Shown here piece after piece: positions 34,595 to 45,159 of a DNA stretch of 64,000 nt. Where the stretch lies: NCBI GenBank assembly GCA_905250125.1, contig CAJNOL010000569.1:1-64000 (forward strand), read 5' to 3'. The DNA is from Rotaria sordida (taxonomy: Eukaryota; Rotifera; Eurotatoria; Philodinida; Philodinidae). The translations under genes were made by a program, and so were the position numbers. The first letter of the stretch is position 1. Each line of letters opens with the position of its first letter. Below the pieces are notes generated by a model. The model made no database searches. It was not told the origin of the DNA and saw nothing but the letters and a program-made list of their open reading frames with translations.

Positions 34595-37500
34595 ATGTCA
34601 TCATTAAAAAAAAAGAATAAAAAAGCAAAGAACAAATTAAAAAAAAAGAAAAATATTAATAACAAAGAAAATGCCAATTCATCAGTTATCACCGAAGAAC
34701 AAAAAGAGTTCTATTTAGATCAAATAAATGCCTTAGAACCACGTTTAATCAGGTATGTTTACATTTGACTTGATTCGCCAAGATTTTTATAACCAGCTTG
34801 TGAAAGTTCTTTACGTAAATCATCATAAACAGTTGCATCTTCAATTGTACTTGGAATACGAAATGATTTTCCATTAAGTAAAGCAGTTAATGTATTTCGT
34901 GCAGTTTTTCCTGAACGTGTTTTTGGTAAACGTTTAACACAAATAAATTTTTTAAATCCTGCTACAGGACCTATTTCTTGTCGAACAGTTGTTACAATAG
35001 CTTTTTCGATTTCTGTAGAACTATAAAAACAAAATAAAATAAAATAAAATAAATAAATAAATAATAAGTCAAAGATTATCGCCAGATAAGATCGTATAAA
35101 TCTGTCATCTTCTTATATCTTATTTTGAATAGAATAGAAAGATAGAACATGAAATTTTGCATATTGAATGCAAAAAACAAAAAAAAAGGTTTTTATGAAC
35201 TAAATAGCCTTCCGGATAATGTCACTGTTGGCTGTCTTATGATAATAACTATGGTAACCGGGATTTTTTTCTTTTGCAAATTCTATATGAAAACTGTTGT
35301 TTTTTTCTTTTCTAAAAAATGACATATCGATTAATTTATGCAAGGTCAAACAAGTACGATATTGCATCTCAATGATCCTATATAATCTTAGGCAGACATT
35401 AATGGTTAATATGATCACTATGTTATTTTGTAAAGCATAAAAAATTGCCTCGATCTATGCTATTTGTATTCATATTGAGTTTACTATAGAAAAATTATGG
35501 ATATCATAGTTATTATTCAAAACGTTCAAAAGTGATAAACCTTCCATGAAAATTTTTTTTGTTTTAGCTTCAACAAAACAAAGAACAAAATAACTAGACA
35601 GAATTTCATGCTCTATCTTTCGATTCTATTAAAGATGAAGTCTAAAGTAGTGATACATTTACGATCTTATCTAGCAATATTCTTTATTTAACTTACTCAG
35701 TATTTTCTTCGTTTTTATTTAATACAATAAATGCAAATGGTTGTTGACCTTTAATATCATCTTTTAAACCAATTACAGCACATTCAGATACTTTTCCACT
35801 TTCAATAATAGCTTCTTCAATATGTCCACTTGATAAACGATGTCCAGCAACATTAAGAACATCATCAGCACGAGATGATGTTTCAATAAATCCATCTTCT
35901 GTTCGTATACCAACATCTGTTGTATCATAATAACCAGGATATCTTGTAAAATAAAGTTCATGAAAAAGTTCATCATTTTTCCATAATGTTGAAACACAAC
36001 CTGGAGGTAATGGAAGTTTAATTACAATATGACCTAGTTCATCATTTGAAGATTTTCCTTCTTCAACTGATTTTTGATCGAAAGAAAATAAATGTAAATT
36101 ATAACCAGGACATGGACATCCTGCATAATGAGGAGGACCAAGTTTCTTAACAAAAAATAATTGAAATTTAAGAAAAAAAAAACATAAGTTTTCTTCTCAT
36201 TCTCTTACTGGATGTTTTCCAAGGCCTAAACAGACAGCTGTAACAGCTGTTCCTGTTTCTGTTTGTCCATATTGATTAGTAACTACTTTACCAGCAAATA
36301 CTTCCCTTGCCCAGAATAATGTGTCTTTATCACAATGTTCACCAGCAAGAAATAAAGCTCGAAAATGTTTCAATCTATATTTAGTTGCATGTTTTTTCTC
36401 AGGATCATTTTGACGAATTATTCTTAATGCAGTTGGTGACCAAAATGAACTAACAGCTTTATGATCATTAATAATCCTAAAAAATGCTGATGCATCTGGT
36501 GTACCAATAGGTTTTCCTTCATATATAACAGTTGTTGATCCATTTAATAACGGACCATAACATCCAAAAGAATGGCCAATGACCTTAGAAAAATAGTAAT
36601 AAAATACATGAATTTTTTTCTCTAATACAAACCCATCCAAGATCAGCAGCAGACCACCAAACTTCTCCAGGATGAATATTAAACAAATATTTCATTGCCG
36701 ATTGTAATGCTACAGCATAGCCACCAGTTGGACGAACAATTGCTTTTGGAGTACCTGTTGTACCTTCAAATACAATTTTCAATAGAAAGAAAAATTTTGT
36801 GTTTGTTTTTGTTTGATGAATAATTAATTTTATTTTTTATACCTGATGTATAAAGTAAATAAAGAGGATGATTAGATTCAACAGGTTCACAATCACTATA
36901 ATCACGTGCACTATCCATAACATCTTTCCAATCTCGATCTCTTTCAGATATTAAATCTGCTGATTTTCCTTCTGATCGATTGAATATAATACATTTTAAT
37001 GCACTATTACTAATGCCACTTTTTTTAATAGCTTCATCAACAATTGTTTTATAATTAATTGTTCGTTGAGGTTCAAATCCAACATTAGCTTTACAAAAAC
37101 AAAAAGAAAGAAAAAAAGGAATATTGAAAAATTTTATTTGAAAAGATTTTCAAAGTAAATCATATGTTTTTGTTTTTGTTCTTCTTTTTTCACTTACCAG
37201 AAATAAGAAGTTTAGGTTCTGAATGTTTAATTCTAACTGATAATTCATTAGCACTAAATCCTCCAAAAACAAGATTATGTATAGCACCAATACGAGCACA
37301 AGCTAACATTGCAACAATAGCTTCAGGTATCATTGGCATATAAATTAATACAACATCACCTTTTTTAACATTATATTTTTTATTTAAAACATTTGCTAAT
37401 GTTTTAACTTGTTGTAAAAGTTCTTTATATGTTACATGAGCTACTTTACCAGTCATAGCAGAATCATGTATAATAGCTGTTTGATTACCATGTTTTGAAA

Positions 37501-40500
37501 TATGTCGATCAAGACAATTATATGACATATTAAGATGTCCATCTTGAAACCAATGAGGTCTAAGAAGATTATTTTTATTATAAACTTTATTCCATCTTTT
37601 AAACCAAAAAATTTTTTGTGCTTGTTCATTCCAAAATTGTTCTGGATGTTCGATACTTAATCGATAAACATTTGCATAAGTTGAACTACGACGAGTAAAT
37701 ATACGAAACATTCTTAGATCTATGAGAAAGAAAGAAAGAAAGAAAAACAAAAGTTTTTCGTTTTTTTAGATATCAAAAAAAATGTGATGAACTTGAATTA
37801 ATGTGTCGTTCATATGGTGATCAATTTGAGATATTACTTAAAGATAAACGTGATATATCATCTTATTTAAAAAAACAACTTGAATTACGTAATGAACAAG
37901 TTTTTGATTTAAATGATCGTCTAATTGGTTTACAACAAGCTAAAGATTATGAAAAAGATTTATATGAAAAAAAATTACAAAATTTTAAAGAAAAACATCA
38001 ATTAGAAATTGAAAAACTTGAAAATGAAAATATGTTACTTAGTAATTTAATTTTTTATCTGACAAATAAATAAATAATTCGCATGTTTTTTTTTTCTACT
38101 TTTAGGAACACGTTTAGTTGCTTTAGAAGAATTTGAATATCAACGACAAACGATGGAAAAAACAATTGACGACTTAAAAAATTTAATTTTAGCAAAAGAA
38201 GATGCATATAAAAAAGCTTTAGATGAAATGGAAATAGCTTTAATAGTTTTTAAAAATCGGTTATTTATTATTTCAAAAAAACAAAAAAATCTGCTTTTTA
38301 TTCAATTTTTTGTTTTGTTTTTTAGATTAAAAAAAGAAGCAATTGAATATTTAAATGATCTTGCTATTGAATTTCGTCATAATACAAAAAATCAAATGTC
38401 AAATACAATAAAACGTGCTATACATGAAAATTTCTATTTAAATAATCAAATTGATTATCTATCAAATCAATTAGAAAAATCTATTGAAATTAATAAAAAA
38501 TATACAGAAGATAATCAACATTTAACACGAACAGTTGCTATTTTAGAAGATGTTGAAATACAATCAGCTAAAAAATATATCGCAATTGAAAATGTATGTT
38601 ATGAGAACGACGAAAAACAAAAAAAAATTTTCTTTTTTTGTTTGAAATTCATAGATTATTCAAATGTTATGTAAGAAATTAAAAGAGTGTAAAGAACAAA
38701 AAAATATTGTTAATGAAATTTTTATACCCAAAGAAACAATCGAAAAAGAATTGTAAGTTAAAAATAATATTTTAGTTTTAATTATTATATAAAACTTTTT
38801 ATTTAGAACCAAAACGCTTTTTAACGAAGAAAATAATCTTAAACAAAAAAATGAATCTATTGAAATAACAAATTTAAAAGAAGAAAATAATTTATTAAAA
38901 AATATTATTGAACAAGCAGCAATATCAATTACTGATGTTGTTCAGGTAAAATATCGAATATTCAAAGTTTAACTCAATTTTTATTTTCAATTTATTTAAT
39001 GCCGTTAAATAAACCATATCAAGTTATCTATGAAAAACTACATTTTTGAAAACAAGTTTTTCCTGAAAATATTGGAAAAAAGATGAAATTCTAAATATCA
39101 TGGTTCGAGTCGTCTATTACCACAGATATGCAAATATTTGATTTTTTTTGCTCTTTGTAGAATATTATAAGGATTATTTTCTGATACTGCATATAAAATT
39201 GATCAAAAAAAGCCTTATGTGCGTAGGGCTATTTTGGTCCATTTTGTATGTAGTATCAGTAAATAACCCTTATAATATTCTACAAAGTGCAAACAAATTA
39301 AATATTTACATATTTGTGACAATGGACGAATCAAACTATATTATTTAGAATTTTGTCTTTTTCTTCAATATTTCCAGGAAAAACTAATTTCGAAAAATAT
39401 AGCTTTTCATAGGTCATTTGATATGCTTTATTCAACGACATTAAATAAATCAAAAATAAAAATTTGCTAAAATTTTGAATTTTTTTGATACCCTTATATT
39501 TAAAAATGGTTTAAATACCTTATCAATGAGTGAAAATAGTAGTAATAATTGTAGACCTACTTCAAATACTTTTTCGATCTAGGCATAACTTTAAACATTT
39601 CCTTTCGATACGAAGAAAAATATTCTTCGTGTAAAAAAATCATATTGTATATAAGCTTGTGAGATAAAAATAGTTTGGTCCATATATATGTATTTAGAAA
39701 GAGAACGCAAAATACACGACAAAAAAAAATACATTCTATGTGTACTGTCACGCGGTAAGGACATTCTACAGACTAAAGAGGCCAAAAGAAAACGAATCTA
39801 TATTATTGCAATATATAGACCAATCAGAGAATAAGACTGCCAAACGATTTATTTTTAAATGCATTGATTTTCAAAATGATAGTTTTGAAATATTATCGAA
39901 AATATATTTTGAATAAATTTTAATTAAAAGAAATATTTTGTTTTTAATTAAAAAGAAATATTAGCTCTGTATATCAAACTAGAAATACTAAAAATGATGC
40001 ACTTTGCGGTCATTCAAAATTGATCATACAAAAATAAAAGGACGTATTAAGATAAACAATCGCGTATTTTATCTATGTCTTTTCATTGATATCATTTTTA
40101 GTATTTCTAATTTGACAGAGTAGATATAAATGTCATAGAGAGCTAATAAAGAGTAAGTAAACTATCAAGATGGACCTACGTTTTGTCAAAAACTGCAACT
40201 CAATCTGTTGAAAGCATCTTGAGGTATCAGAAAAACAAGGCGATTGATTAGGTCTATGATCAATTTCGAGCGTCACTATATATAAACTATCAAAGGATAT
40301 GTATTGATCTTTTCATGATATATAAATCACTTGATATTAATTATTAAAGAAAGAATATACACTATATATATAATATTCTTATGCAAGGGAAAAAAAAATG
40401 TCTATCTCAAATTTATTGAACAATCGTCATATTCTTACACAGTAAAATAAGAAAACTTTTTAAATTCTAAAATCGTGATAATCATATAATGCATTCTTTT

Positions 40501-42694
40501 ATTTAACACAAAATAAAAATAATAAAACATAGAAATCAATTATAATTAATTGTTAAAATAGAAAATATACTAACTTGAGAAAAATAAATGATGTATATCA
40601 TAACTATCACACTACTTTTTCCTCTCGCGATAAATGTATATATATATATATATATATGTTGACGTCCAATCTGGAATCCAACATTGAACGGATATTAATT
40701 CAGGCCATTTTCTGATTGATCAATTACAATACGTCCAATATAAAATTCGCTTGAAAATTTTAAGCAAACCTCAGAAACCACCTAAATCAATGTTGGATTT
40801 GTGTAAGTCAATCTCGAATCGACTAGCATATTACATTAAAACAAAAGTTAGGCTATGGCAGATGAAATTTTATTTCTAACAAACTATAATATCAAAACAT
40901 AAGCAAATAATATTGAACCAACATCTTCATATAGAACTAGATGATGATTGAGATTCTCTCGAATACGAAATATGGTGCGAAGCACGAATCTCTATATCTC
41001 TGGAAAATGATATCTGATAAAAAACAAAAAAAACGATTCTCGAAACAATGTCGAGATTCATGCTTCGCATCGCATTAATAATTAATTGTAGAACTCATAC
41101 GACAATTCATAACTATGGAAATGTTACGAAAGCTTAGAAACAATCTGCTGAGGACGCTGATATTTTTCTCTTCTTAAAGAAAGAATACTGTTGATTAATC
41201 ATTTATTTATCTGAATGATTCATTATCTATGATCAGTCGCACTTACAGCTGTTTGACAGATGAGCTAAGACGATGGTGCCTAACTTTTATTTCTTTTTCG
41301 TTTTTTAATTATCTCAAAATAGAAAAAAAAGTTCTGAAAACTTTGTCTTTTTTGAAACGATTTGCTGACAAACGAAATGCCTTGGAAGGAAAATTGAAAA
41401 AAAAAGTAGTGGTTCGATGTCGATACTTTCACTTAAAGTTTCAACGAGCACTTTATGACTTTTCATCCTTGAGATCATTCAGTAACAAAGTGACAAGTTT
41501 TCATTTGTACGTCGACAAAGTAAAAGAAAAAACCTCCCGAAGAACTACATAAATTTTGTGGTTCGCACCGTATTAACAGATCATTTTTTTTTTGTTGCAA
41601 TCTAATTAAGTTCGATAGACATACTGCCATTTATAACTATGAAACCTCTATGAGAGCTTAGATGCATTTTTTTTTCTAGATGTCAGATATTTATATTTGA
41701 TCAATTAATTATCCTCGCGATTACTTTATTATTAGCTGACTTACAGCTGTAATGAATTACTTCAATAGCTCGAAAAGACTTGTGGCTAACTTTTCTTGCT
41801 ATCATCATTTTAATTATCTCGAGCATAAAATTTTTCAAATTCCTCTTTTTCCTAAATTATTTCTAATCCAACTGCTTATCTTAGTGAAGAATGGGAAAAT
41901 AAATTTCTACGACTTGTTCTCGATTCTTTCATTTTGCGTTTCAACAGATTTTTCCTGATTTTCCATTCCTGAGATTATTCGCGACACGAAATGCCTAATT
42001 TTGATGCGTACGTAAGGGAAGAAGGACAGAAGAAAACTCGCGAAGGAATATAGAAATGCTATGCTTCGTACCTCATTAATGAAATATACTTTGTGTCTAA
42101 TTCGAAATTGATCGTATTAATCTTTCAATCCACCATTAGCCTAGGTCAACCGAAGATTCACCTAAAGTTTTAAGAGAAATCTTAGATTGAACTTATTATA
42201 CATGATTAATTCGGGAATAACTTTAATTAATGTCTATTCAATGTTGGATTCCAGATTGAATGTTAATATATATGTATGAGACAGTTAAATAATTTCATTT
42301 GTATTCATATATGATGATGACTTTAATCTATATGTTTTTGAATATATTTAGTCTCAAGATGATAATAATGAAACATTAAAAATCGAAAAACGTAATGATA
42401 TGCTTGAACAATTATTATCACTTCTATTAATTTCACATCATTTGGGTGGAACTTCATTGCCATTACAAAAAAAGTCACATTTTCTAAAAGGAATTTTTCC
42501 AGGATCACGACTTGGCCTACATGGAATGTGCGTATAGAAATATTCATCAAGGAATTAAATTGAAAATTTTTTTTCTTTTTTTTTTTTGAATTAGTCATCC
42601 AAATTCATCAACAAAAACAAATACTCATTATTGTCGTGGTGATTTAGGAATAGTACCACATGATAATTATATTGAAAATACTCATTCAAATTAA
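34595..42694 (+). CDS. CFAP157: Cilia and flagella associated protein 157
   Basis: Eight exons (34595-34752, 37770-38041, 38106-38259, 38326-38593, 38655-38752, 38807-38945, 42352-42527, 42595-42694) close in phase to 454 residues (human about 520). CFAP157 is a coiled-coil protein needed for motile cilia and sperm tails. A lysine-rich start (MSSLKKKNKKAK) is followed by long heptad helices. The exon 1-2 junction rebuilds EFYLDQINALEPRLIRYQKK, matching the human FY.(I)QI.DLEDRLARYQRK block. ENMLLRTRLVALEEF and the C-terminal GDLGIVP box also match. Intron 1 (3017 nt) contains the whole ACSS3 coding region on the other strand; intron 6 (3406 nt) is full of foldbacks. The other introns are about 54-67 nt. 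The donor of exon 3 (GTTATT) is weak but restores the frame. Confidence 0.87.
34759..37711 (-). CDS. ACSS3: Acyl-CoA synthetase short-chain family member 3 (propionate/acetate activation), nested gene
   Basis: Six exons (37198-37711, 36843-37088, 36633-36763, 36209-36583, 35697-36145, 34759-35020) splice in phase to 658 residues (human about 686). The enzyme makes acyl-CoA from short-chain acids (propionate preferred) and ATP via an acyl-adenylate in the mitochondrial matrix. The basic start MFRIFTRRSS fits a targeting peptide. It has the AMP-binding loop YTSGTTGTPK, EVWWSAADLGW, YEGKPIGTPDA, QTETG, and the catalytic lysine in KTRSGKTARN near the C-terminus. The gene lies entirely inside CFAP157 intron 1: its stop codon is 6 bp from CFAP157 exon 1 and its ATG 58 bp from exon 2. 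Its 3' UTR must therefore run antisense over CFAP157 exon 1. Intron 5 (676 nt) carries a foldback. Confidence 0.95.
35072..35685. repeat. Foldback element (about 610 bp) in ACSS3 intron 5
   Basis: AGATAAGATCGTATAAAT on the left is mirrored by ATTTACGATCTTATCTAG on the right. GAAAGATAGAACATGAAATT is mirrored as AATTTCATGCTCTATCTTTC. The arms are diverged. It explains almost the whole intron, which otherwise would match the roughly 60-nt neighbours. Confidence 0.8.
38989..39451. repeat. Foldback element (about 460 bp) in CFAP157 intron 6
   Basis: The arms at about 38989-39215 and 39230-39451 are inverted copies: CTTTGTAGAATATTATAAGG is matched by its complement CCTTATAATATTCTACAAAG, and GAAAAACTACATTTTT is matched near 39385-39405. 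The spacer is only about 15 nt. There is no coding capacity. Confidence 0.85.
39965..40123. repeat. Small terminal-inverted-repeat element in CFAP157 intron 6
   Basis: AACTAGAAATACTAAAAATG at about 39977-39996 is mirrored by CATTTTTAGTATTTCTAATT at about 40093-40112, with CTCTGT/ACAGAG outside. Arms are about 30 nt around a 95-nt centre that is not palindromic. This resembles a miniature element rather than a full foldback. Confidence 0.65.
40655..42270. mobile_element. 1.6 kb non-coding element with inverted ends and internal about 500-bp direct repeats
   Basis: CAATCTGGAATCCAACATTG near 40667 recurs as the exact complement near 42239-42258, with about 45 nt of similarity at each end and TA runs outside. 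Inside, a unit of about 500 nt is repeated in direct orientation, for example ACTTACAGCTG at about 41242 and 41741 followed in both by TAACTTTT and AATTATCTC. A third partial copy is near 42040. No transposase is encoded. The open frame at 41229-41552 lies inside one repeat unit and is not supported as a gene. Confidence 0.7.
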
Positions 42695-42781
42695 ATATAT
42701 ATATTTTTTTTTGCTTTTTTAAAATAAAAATAAGAAATAAAACAGGCGCGCGCTCTTTTTTTTCATCTCATCTTATCCATA

Positions 42782-45144
42782 ATGTCATTAATAGTCAAAC
42801 GACGTAAATGGTCTGTTAATACAAATACAAATACAGAAACAACACTAACTACAGATAGTTCAAGTATATCAAATAAAAGTTCTACGGATGATAGTCAATC
42901 TGAATTAAGTGAAAATTATAATAAACCAGTTCGTCATTTATTTCTTGTTCGTCATGGTCAATATCAACGACAACGAACACAATCCGATGGACATTTAACT
43001 GCTCGAGGACAAAAACAAGCTTGGTATGCAGCTAATTTTCTTATATCACAATTACCAGATAATATTTTATTCGATTCATTAACACATTCAGATAGTAAAA
43101 AAAAGAATTTAGAAAAAATAAAGAAAATAATATTTTTTTTCTAGTGATTCGAACACGTGAAACAGCAACAATCATTTATAAACAATTAAAATTAATGAAA
43201 AAAATTGATATTGAATATTTTTCAATTGATACTGATTTTCGAGAACATAATTTATTATTTACTTTTTTACTTGAAGGTAATTAATATTATTGCATAAAAT
43301 TTGATCATTAAAATTGACAAAGAACAAAATAATAAATATTTCTTCTTTTTTTTTTTTTAATCGAAAACTAATAAAGAAAATGATTTAGATAAGAAAAGAA
43401 AAACTTGATATTAATATTTTATAGATTTAGATAAATTATATCTACAAGTTGACCTTTACTAATAAAATAGTTTTCACTTAAAATTTTATCTAGAAAAATG
43501 AGTTTTGAATGTCAGAAAAAAAAATGTAGAAGTTACTCGAAAGGATTTCTAATCGTTGGGAAAATTGATTTTATTTTTTCATTGACTAAATTCAAATATA
43601 GGAAATCATAATTTCAAGCATATTCATATATATATATATATACTCTTGAAAAGAAAAAGTTTTAATCCATTTCTTAAATCTAGTGTCACCATAAAAACAC
43701 ATTTAAAAAAATAATAATTTTATATTCTCAAAGCACTCGGCGGAGTTTTTATGACGTTGTACAGGAAAGCGATAACAGAAAAAGTTATTTTACAAGATTT
43801 TCCAATGATTGTATTTACCTAATACTAAAACTATTCATCAGAATTGAATAGTAAGACACAAAAGAAATATATAGGATGATAGAGAATCTCAAGTTCTATC
43901 AGAATATATAATTACAGAATTATTTCTGAGTGGCGCTTCTACTTGGACCATATAAATTCCTAGTAAATTGGTCTCTTTACATTTGTCTTTAACTAATTGC
44001 AGTTAATATTCAATTATCGGCATAATTGTTCTATCAATATATAGTAGGTACACATGCAGGTATAGGTGTATACAAAGGACCTACCAACCCACGCTTCCTG
44101 CATCTACACCGTTTCCATGCTTGAGTTTCGTCTTAAAGAATATGCAAATGATAATCTTACTGGTATGAAACTTGATAGTAGGGAGTTGCGGATGCACTTT
44201 TTTCTGCAGACCTGAGAAGAGCTAAACTTCTGGATCTGGATTCGAATCTGAAACGATCCGCAGATCCCTACTTGATAGCAAGTATGAATTCAATAAAGTA
44301 AATGTCAGATGATCATTCAATTAATAGAATTTCTTATTAATATTTCTTCACAAATTAATTAAGGACAAAAGTGAGGTTACGAATTTGGAAAGTTTTTCAT
44401 GTGAGGAATTTTTTTCCAATTAAGAATAATTCCAATCAGAGATAAATCCTATAATCTGTAGTGATGATAAATTTAAAAAAAATTTATTGAAGAGACAATG
44501 ACAAAATTCAATTTATAAGAATCTGATGATAAGAATGCTTTCATTACAGTTGATTGATTTTTAAAGCAGTAGGTGCTGTGTCTTTGTGGTGACAATAGAT
44601 TTTAAAAACTCGTTTAACACTATTCATTTTTCAGGAATACTTATATTTTTTTGTTTAAAGTTGTCGATTAATTAAAAAAAAATCATTTAAGGTAATTGGC
44701 ACGCATTAAAACATGATTATTTTCGTTTAAAGAAAAAAACAATAAAAAATGCTGCTAGAACAACATTTGAAATTATCGTTGCACATAGAAATATAATTGG
44801 TCATTGTATTGAATTACTTACAATGATTCAACCTGATAAATCAATTGCATTTAATGCTTCTATTACAGTTAAATATTTTCAATAAAATATAATTATCTTT
44901 TATTATTTGTCTCTTTTGTTTTTTCTTTCAGCATATTATTGTCAATCAAAGAGATGTAATTGTTGATTATGCATATAAACATGATTTTATTCCATTAGAT
45001 CTTTTAACAATGTGGGAAATATATCTTCCTCTAGGTGAAAGTCGTATTGATGAACGTAAATATATTCATTTTGATGTTAATGGTGTAAAAGGTACACAAA
45101 GAAAAGGTTGTTGTATTCGTCTTTTAATTTCATGTTTTCGTTAA
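42782..45144 (+). CDS. PGAM5: PGAM5-like histidine-phosphatase-superfamily protein
   Basis: Four exons (42782-43094, 43145-43276, 44692-44867, 44932-45144) close in phase to 277 residues. The histidine phosphatase core starts at VRHLFLVRHGQYQ (phospho-acceptor His in RHG), continues with LTARGQKQA, HSDMIRTRETATI, and the second catalytic His in VAHRNIIGHCIEL. PGAM5 is a mitochondrial Ser/Thr/His protein phosphatase. The human N-terminal membrane anchor is not visible here: the first 47 residues are Ser/Thr/Asn-rich and basic. The usual EG(A/C)P loop is replaced by TDFREHN. This may be a divergent or soluble paralogue. It starts 87 bp after the CFAP157 stop on the same strand. Intron 2 (1415 nt) holds a miniature hAT element. 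Confidence 0.75.
44179..44270. mobile_element. 92-bp hAT-like miniature element with perfect 8-bp target duplication
   Basis: The element starts TAGGGAGTTGCGGATG and ends with the near-complement GATCCGCAGATCCCTA. It is flanked on both sides by CTTGATAG (44171-44178 and 44271-44278), a perfect 8-bp duplication. An 8-bp duplication with TAGGG-type ends is typical of hAT transposons. It lies in intron 2 of the PGAM5-like gene and codes for nothing. Confidence 0.85.
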
Positions 45145-45159
45145 TAAATTTTATTTCAA

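Noticed and set aside
41229..41552. 107-codon plus-strand frame in CFAP157 intron 6
   Set aside because: It lies within a directly repeated non-coding unit of a TIR element, and the sister repeat does not keep the frame.
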